From: CAMEON01 sp045577755
GTDB taxonomy: Bacteria; Bacillota; Clostridia; Oscillospirales; CAG-272
Direction of reading: 5' to 3'
Assembly (NCBI GenBank): GCA_045577755.1
Contig: JAZNJA010000055.1
Coordinates: forward strand, 15,699-79,698
DNA: 64,000 nt
Part shown: positions 59,017-64,000 of the stretch, one piece after another
Layout of the letters: every line of letters starts with the position of its first letter
How positions within the stretch are numbered: the first letter of the stretch is position 1
The notes under the pieces: model-generated
What the model was told of the DNA's origin: nothing
Database searches by the model: none
What the model saw: only the letters and a program-made list of their open reading frames with translations
Program-made: the position numbers and the translations under genes

Positions 59017-60758
59017 GGGGTAACCTCCTTATGTGATGATGGATTTGTCAAGGCAATATGGGCGAACAGGGCGGCACCCACGGCGGCCTCCTCCCGATGG
59101 TCGGGGATGGATACCGCCATGCCGAACACCCGCTCCAGAGCCACGGGCAGGGCGGGATTGAGTCTGGCGGCGTTGCCCGAGACCACCAAAGTGGAGATCC
59201 TCTCCCGCGGCATACGGCCAAACATCCCGTACAGCTCCTCGGCCATGCCCACGACGGTCCCCGCGATGAGGCCCTCGGGGGTGAAGTTATCCTCGGTCAG
59301 CTCGGTCACACTTCCCCTCAGAGTGGGATCCGAGCGGGTACCGCAGAAGGCGGTGCGGACCGGGAGCACGGTACCGTTTTTCAACCCATCGGCGGCCAGA
59401 CGGTTCATGGTCTCATACTGACGCTTGTCGGGGAGTCCGCAGGCGGCGGCGTAGCGGCTGAAGAAGCGCTCCACCACGGCGTAGGCCCGTCCCCCGCAGA
59501 GGGCGGAGCCGCTGACCATGAAGGAGCCCTCCAGAAAGGGGCGCACCTCGATATCGGGGTCGCAGACCACCGCCTCGGGCGAGGCGGTCAGAAGGGAGAT
59601 TTGACTCCCTGTACCGAAGTTGGCCAAGGCGGTATGGGCACCGTCCCGCACCGCCCCGAGAAAGCCCGCCTGATTGTCCCCGATGGGAACGGCAACGGGG
59701 ATCCCGTTATATGATCCCACGATCTCGGCCTTATGAGTCACGGCAGGAAGCAGGGACGGCGGGATCCCCAGCGCCTCCAGGGCCTTAGGATCAAAGTCTC
59801 CCTTCGTCAGATCGAAGAGTCCCAGGCTAGCCGCGTTGGAGGCGTGGGTAACGGGGCGGGCATGACCGCACAGACGGGCGGCGGTATAGTCCATGACGGT
59901 GGAAAGCATGGCGGTCTCCGAGGGCACCCGACCCGCCATCGCTTCGGAGACGTGGGTGGCCAGACCGTAGCCGGGGGAGAGCTGGTAGCCGGTCTTCTCG
60001 GCTACGTATCGGCAAGCCGAGGGGGATCCCTCCCCCGCGCGGCCGTCCTGCCAGGTATACAGGGGGGTCAATGCCCGCCCCTCGGCGTTCAGATACAGGA
60101 TCCCGTGCATCTGCCCCGTCAGGCCGATGGCAGTGACCCTTGGAAAGCGCTTGAGTAGGAAGTCCAGGAGCCGTTTGACCTTACTGAAGATCCGCTCGGC
60201 ATCCTGCAGCCGCTCCCACGGGTGAAGGGGAGGGAGGGCGTAATGGTTCCGAACCGTGTAGACCGCCACCGCACGGCGGGAAGAAGGCTCCAGCACGGCG
60301 GCGCTGATGGTGGTGGTGCCGATATCCAATCCCAGCGTCAGGGGGAGGGAGGGGCTGATCGGCTCGGTCTCCTCTTCGTCCTCGGTGGCGGGAAGGGTAT
60401 GCAAGAGGCCGTCGGTGTCGACGTCCTCGTCGAAGTGGTCCTGCCCGATGACGTCCGAAAGGCGGTTGCAGAGCCGCACCTGATCCTCGGCCGCGTCGGC
60501 GGCGTCCCGCAGTTCGGACAGACGCTTGTAGAGCATCTCCTTGCCCGTAATGACCCGATCCTGCCAGAGCTGGATATCCGCGAGCGAGATCCCCGCCCGC
60601 CGCAGGACCGCGATCCTCCGCAGGCGGGAAATATCCTCGGCGGTGTACTCGCGGTAATCGTTGTCGGACCGCTCCACCGCGAGCAACCCCTTGTCCTCGT
60701 ACAGACGGATAGCCTTGCGGTTGAGACCCGTCAAGATCTCGACCTCACGGATGCGCAC
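59013..60758 (-). CDS. MerR regulator fused to an FGGY-family sugar kinase
   Basis: 581 residues from GTG 60758, preceded by GGAAAGGGGGGAT. Residues 1-70 are a MerR helix-turn-helix (VRIREVEILTGLNRKAIRLY, EDKGLL, then YREYTAEDISRLRRI), followed by a helical linker (about 75-120). From about 140 to the end it is a complete FGGY carbohydrate kinase: GLDIGTTT (143-150), LTGQMHGILYL, the GDNQAGFLG segment and a C-terminal VVSGNAARLNP. The kinase part most resembles sedoheptulokinase- or xylulokinase-type members; the sugar is not certain. Its promoter has the 19-bp spacer typical of MerR-controlled promoters, so it probably regulates itself and the coupled GH32 gene. It is a single-polypeptide sensor-kinase arrangement that I have not seen described for fructans. 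Confidence 0.85.
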   Translation of the reverse strand: MRIREVEILTGLNRKAIRLYEDKGLLAVERSDNDYREYTAEDISRLRRIAVLRRAGISLADIQLWQDRVITGKEMLYKRLSELRDAADAAEDQVRLCNRLSDVIGQDHFDEDVDTDGLLHTLPATEDEEETEPISPSLPLTLGLDIGTTTISAAVLEPSSRRAVAVYTVRNHYALPPLHPWERLQDAERIFSKVKRLLDFLLKRFPRVTAIGLTGQMHGILYLNAEGRALTPLYTWQDGRAGEGSPSACRYVAEKTGYQLSPGYGLATHVSEAMAGRVPSETAMLSTVMDYTAARLCGHARPVTHASNAASLGLFDLTKGDFDPKALEALGIPPSLLPAVTHKAEIVGSYNGIPVAVPIGDNQAGFLGAVRDGAHTALANFGTGSQISLLTASPEAVVCDPDIEVRPFLEGSFMVSGSALCGGRAYAVVERFFSRYAAACGLPDKRQYETMNRLAADGLKNGTVLPVRTAFCGTRSDPTLRGSVTELTEDNFTPEGLIAGTVVGMAEELYGMFGRMPRERISTLVVSGNAARLNPALPVALERVFGMAVSIPDHREEAAVGAALFAHIALTNPSSHKEVTP

Positions 60759-60790
60759 GGTGATCCCCCCTTTCCTTCTTATCTGAGCAT

Positions 60791-60821
60791 ATTGTAAACT
60801 ATGCCCCCGGGGGACAGTCAA
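60791..60821 (-). promoter_or_regulatory. MerR-type promoter with 19-bp spacer
   Basis: -35 TTGACT (60816-60821) and -10 TACAAT (60791-60796) are separated by 19 bp instead of the 17 bp seen elsewhere in this window. The spacer carries an approximate dyad centred on CCCCCGGGGG (ACT...AGT). This is how MerR activators find and untwist their promoters; the downstream gene itself encodes a MerR domain. Confidence 0.85.
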
Positions 60822-60930
60822 GAGGCTACGGGCAAAAAAATGTAAATATTGTTTGAACGAAAGAGCCGCCGTACCGCTACCGCGGCAGGCCCCGCGCAAG
60901 CTACGCGCCCTACGTGGATATCCACCGTAC

Positions 60931-60977
60931 GAAAAGGACCCGAACCAAACGTCTCGCATTCGGTTCGGGTCCTTTTC
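60931..60977 (-). terminator. Terminator after the PHP-domain gene
   Basis: Stem AAAAGGACCCGAACC with its complement around a 16-nt loop, with T runs on both strands. It follows the PHP gene by about 115 nt. Confidence 0.88.
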
Positions 60978-61090
60978 AGGAAGAGGGGGCAGACGCAAAT
61001 CAACGGGATCCGAAAAAATGTTGGGTCATTCACCGAAAATCCACGCCCGCGACGGTGTCCGCTCGGAAAAATCGGGTCCGACGTATCCCG

Positions 61091-64000
61091 TCACGGCTCC
61101 TCCACCGTGAAGTTCACCTGCAGCACCACGCTTCCGTCGGCGCCGCGGATGACGGCCTTGTACTCGCCCGCGGGGAGGATGTCGTACATATGACCCACCT
61201 GCCAGTTGCCGCGGTTGTCGCCGGGGATGTCGGTCAGCTTGAAGGTGGATCCGGCCACCACCGTGGCGGTAGCCCCGGGATAGCCCTCAAAGCGGGCCCA
61301 GTAGATGCTGGCGTCCTGTCCCGGGACAAAGTTACGGGGATAGATGCAGATCTGGTCGGTGGCGATGGTGCCGCCCGCCGTGATCCAGATATCCTCGCCC
61401 ACCTTGTAGACCTCCTTGTCCAGCTCAATACGGCGGGTCTCGTCGGGCTCCGCGGGGCTCTCGGGGGTCTGCCCCTTGGCGGTGACGGTGAAGTTCGCCT
61501 GTGCCACCACAGCTCCCGTATCGTCGCGGAGCACCACCTTGTACTCGCCCACGGGAAGCTGGCTGTACATATGGCCCACCTGATGGTTGCCGTGGTTGTT
61601 GCCGGGGATGTCGGTCATCTTGACGGTCACCCCGTTGAGGATGACCACCGAGCCGTCGGGGTTGCCCTCAAAGCGAGTCCAGTAGATGCTGGCGTCCTTA
61701 CCCGGGACGAAATCCACGGGGTAGACCGCCAGGGTGTCGGTTTTGGGGTTGGCCACGGGGGTGATGAGGATATCCTCGCCCTGGGCGAAGGTAGTCTTGT
61801 TCAGGGTCAGGCTCCGCTCGATCACCGTGACGTTGTCCTCGTACTTGGCCTCAATCAGATCGCCTACCCAGATGGGGTTGGTGAAGGCGAAGCCGCCCAT
61901 GGCGTCGAAATCACCGTACAGGGAGGTTGCCGAGAAGACCTCCACGCGGAAGAACTGACCGTCCTGTACGCTGATCTCCCGGGTCAGCTCGAAGAGGTGG
62001 GTCTCCCCATCCTTCTCGCTGTCAAAGAGGGTCTCCACCTTGCGGGCCTGATAGGCTTCCTCCACGTTCCCCGTCATGGTGTAGGTGTACAGGAGGATCT
62101 TGGTCAGGGGCGCGCCCTGATCGGCTACGCGGAGGGTGAGGGTGGCCTTGCCGTCGGCGGGGAGGGGGAGGGCGTCGCCCATACTCACGCCGTCGATGTC
62201 AAAGCGGATCTCCGCGCCGTTGGTGCCGTAGAAGTGACCGTTTCTCAGCGCATCCAGAACGGTTTCGGGGGTGACCTCCTCCAGCAGGAGGGCGTTGCCT
62301 GTGCGGCTGACGATCTCCTTGCCGTGGCCGTCGGTGTTGCTGATGCCGTAGTAGCGCTGCTCACCCTTGAGGTTGTAGCGGTCCCACCACTCAAAGGCCT
62401 TTTCGGTGGCACCCTTGGTGATGCCGTTGGCGTAGGAGTCGGCGTTGTAGACCTCAATACCCGTAAATCCCTTGTAGACGAAGACCTTGGTCTGGTCGGC
62501 TCCCACACCCGGCCACTTCCATGTTCCCGTATTGGAGAAGTAGAAGGGATGGGCGGGGAAGCAGAGGCCTCCCTCAGAGATGATCTCGTTCATGAGCCTC
62601 TGCCACTCGGCGGCGTCGGGACGGTAGGCCGCCATGATCTCCCACATATGGCCCGTATGTCCCCCCGCATGGCGGTGGGGTACGCCGTACTCCAGCATAT
62701 GGCCGTACTCGGTGGTGATCTCGTTGGCGGTGATGGCCAGGAAATTCTCGTAGTGAGCGGCGGCCTGGGTGACGGGAGAGGTCTGTGTGACGTCGTAGTT
62801 GTGGTCGGTGGCGATCATGAAGGCGTGGCCCTTACCCACGGCGGTGCCGAAGTTATCGGTCAGGGAGTCTCTGCCGTCGCTGAGGGTGCTGTGGGTGTGA
62901 GCGTCCCCCACGTAGTAGCCCAAGCCCGCCGCCACCAGGGGCAGGGTCTCAGACATAACGGTCAGGTCGCTTTGGGACAGAAGCTTCAGGTCAAAGAGCA
63001 TACTGCCGCCGTCCTTGAGGGTCAGCCTGAAGGTGACGGGAACGGTCTCACCCGCCTTGACGGTGACGCTTCGCGTTGCCTCGGCACAGGAGACCGACAG
63101 CAGGGGATGGCTCAGGGCGAGCTTGAAGACCCGGTCGGTAGCCGAATCGTTGTGGAGGGTGGCGGAAAGCTCCACCTCCTTCCCTGCCTTGGCCTCACCC
63201 TCCAGCTTCAGATCGCTGAAGTAGTACTCGGCGGCGGGGTGGTAGGGACGGATAGGAGGTACCGGATCCCCCAGCCACGCCACGGCTTTCTCATAGAGGG
63301 CAGTGACGTCGGCGGGATCCATGGCTTGGTCGTGAATGGCCGCTCCCGCGAAGATGGCGGGCGGGGCGGGGTAGTCGGTGATGACGCGGTTATAGCCCAC
63401 GTCGGCACCGATGACGTAGATGAAGGGGGACTCACCAAAGGCGAAATCGCCCGCCTTGACGGTGCCCTGCTCCTCTCCGTTGATATAGAAGCGGAGCATC
63501 CGCCGCTGGGCGCTGTACACGCCCACCAGATGGTACAGCTCGCCCGCTACGGCCTCCCCCTTGGCAAGGACGGTGGCATAGTCGCGGGTGCTGCTGTCGA
63601 ACTGCTGGAAGAGGAACTTCCCGTCCTCCAGAGCCAGACCGAACATACCGTTCTGGGTGGCGGAGAAGAGGGCCCGGAAGCCGTCCCTCGGGGTTTCGGT
63701 GAGCTGGACCGTCAGCTCGATGGTATAGCCGTCGGTGATGGCGGCCCGCAGGGTCTCATCCTCGGCATAGGCCGAGAGGTCAAGGGCGGCGGACTGGCCC
63801 TCGGCGGCGGTCTTGCGGTAGGCGGGGACGGTGTAGGTCTTGCCCTTGTGGGTGACCTCATAGGAGCCGATCTCGCCACCCGCCAGCATGGTGGCGGCGT
63901 AGCCCACGGCGTCCCCCCATTCGCCCTCCCCAAAGATGCCCATCTGCAGGAGAATGCCGTCCTTGGGGGTGTAGTCCACAAGTCGGAGGCCAAGCGGGCT
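61091..64000 (-). CDS. Secreted-type PHP (CehA/McbA-like) metallohydrolase, N-terminus cut by window edge
   Basis: At least 970 codons are open to the right window edge, so the start and any signal peptide are missing. The first part (about the first 180 residues visible) includes a LamG/concanavalin-like domain (TIELTVQLTETPRDGFRALF). An Ig-like segment follows, then a PHP domain of the CehA/McbA type: GDAHTHSTLSDG, MIATDHN, ITANEITTEYGHML and SNTDGHGKEI supply the metal-binding His and Asp residues. The C-terminus carries two tandem copies of a ~95-residue beta domain (LNKTTFAQGEDILITP... and LDKEVYKVGEDIWITA...). Probable phosphoesterase or hydrolase at the cell surface; substrate unknown. 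Confidence 0.85.
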   Translation of the reverse strand, partial: SPLGLRLVDYTPKDGILLQMGIFGEGEWGDAVGYAATMLAGGEIGSYEVTHKGKTYTVPAYRKTAAEGQSAALDLSAYAEDETLRAAITDGYTIELTVQLTETPRDGFRALFSATQNGMFGLALEDGKFLFQQFDSSTRDYATVLAKGEAVAGELYHLVGVYSAQRRMLRFYINGEEQGTVKAGDFAFGESPFIYVIGADVGYNRVITDYPAPPAIFAGAAIHDQAMDPADVTALYEKAVAWLGDPVPPIRPYHPAAEYYFSDLKLEGEAKAGKEVELSATLHNDSATDRVFKLALSHPLLSVSCAEATRSVTVKAGETVPVTFRLTLKDGGSMLFDLKLLSQSDLTVMSETLPLVAAGLGYYVGDAHTHSTLSDGRDSLTDNFGTAVGKGHAFMIATDHNYDVTQTSPVTQAAAHYENFLAITANEITTEYGHMLEYGVPHRHAGGHTGHMWEIMAAYRPDAAEWQRLMNEIISEGGLCFPAHPFYFSNTGTWKWPGVGADQTKVFVYKGFTGIEVYNADSYANGITKGATEKAFEWWDRYNLKGEQRYYGISNTDGHGKEIVSRTGNALLLEEVTPETVLDALRNGHFYGTNGAEIRFDIDGVSMGDALPLPADGKATLTLRVADQGAPLTKILLYTYTMTGNVEEAYQARKVETLFDSEKDGETHLFELTREISVQDGQFFRVEVFSATSLYGDFDAMGGFAFTNPIWVGDLIEAKYEDNVTVIERSLTLNKTTFAQGEDILITPVANPKTDTLAVYPVDFVPGKDASIYWTRFEGNPDGSVVILNGVTVKMTDIPGNNHGNHQVGHMYSQLPVGEYKVVLRDDTGAVVAQANFTVTAKGQTPESPAEPDETRRIELDKEVYKVGEDIWITAGGTIATDQICIYPRNFVPGQDASIYWARFEGYPGATATVVAGSTFKLTDIPGDNRGNWQVGHMYDILPAGEYKAVIRGADGSVVLQVNFTVEEP

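Noticed and set aside
55669..59421. A 1250-codon frame opposite the GH32 gene
   Set aside because: Antisense shadow; no initiation site and no domain, and it overlaps two well supported genes.
1..64000. CRISPR array, tRNA or rRNA genes
   Set aside because: No regularly spaced direct repeats and no cloverleaf or rRNA segments were seen by eye; a dedicated RNA search would be needed to exclude small RNAs.

Overview
The window looks like a GC-rich chromosome segment of an anaerobic, gut-type Clostridia (Oscillospirales or Christensenellales-like). The signs are AGGAGG-type ribosome binding sites, housekeeping promoters almost all with a 17-bp spacer, lipoproteins with Thr/Pro/Glu-rich linkers, Firmicutes-style ABC exporters, and many carbohydrate-active enzymes with no Sus-type (Bacteroidetes) genes. 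No rRNA, tRNA, CRISPR array, prophage or insertion sequence was recognised. The lineage is inferred from style, not from a marker gene.

Layout: 1-4350 holds a pullulanase lipoprotein (cut by the left edge) divergent from a beta-helix protein. 4449-10652 is a three-gene operon: a 1695-residue fibro-slime surface protein, a 78-residue peptide and an HPr-kinase-like P-loop protein. 11374-12376 is azlCD. 12527-19352 holds a DUF4091 protein, an AraC regulator, two Gfo/Idh/MocA oxidoreductases and nagBA. 19562-29113 is a glycan section: GH99-like lipoprotein, GH43-like protein, oxidoreductase with divergent AraC regulator, an NlpC/P60-like lipoprotein and a GH36 alpha-galactosidase. 29349-40564 is a five-gene operon: a 3107-residue beta-helix/GLUG-type surface protein, a second HPr-kinase-like protein, a 61-residue peptide, a lipoprotein and a PqqD-like protein. 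41233-49533 reads MarR, ABC exporter, DUF1854, ABC exporter, GH95, fucU. 49859-64000 holds GH127, a remnant of an MGH1/GH63-like hydrolase, a GH140-like secreted protein, GH32 coupled to a MerR-FGGY-kinase fusion, and a PHP-domain secreted protein cut by the right edge.

How the genes fit together: secreted or lipid-anchored enzymes (pullulanase, GH99-like, GH140-like, GH32, PHP protein) would act outside. Enzymes without signal peptides (GH36, GH43, GH95, GH127, DUF4091, oxidoreductases, NagA/NagB, FucU) would finish imported oligosaccharides inside. The mix of alpha-fucosidase/galactosidase, arabinofuranosidase and apiosidase-like proteins fits pectin and mucin glycans, with starch and fructan as additional substrates.

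The best candidate for an undescribed system is the cassette found twice: a giant secreted protein, a small peptide starting K-x-x-Y-[ST]-K, and an HPr-kinase-like protein. One copy also has a PqqD-like (RiPP recognition element) protein, and its peptide cistron is bracketed by two RNA hairpins. This resembles the accessory part of a RiPP pathway, yet no maturation enzyme is nearby.
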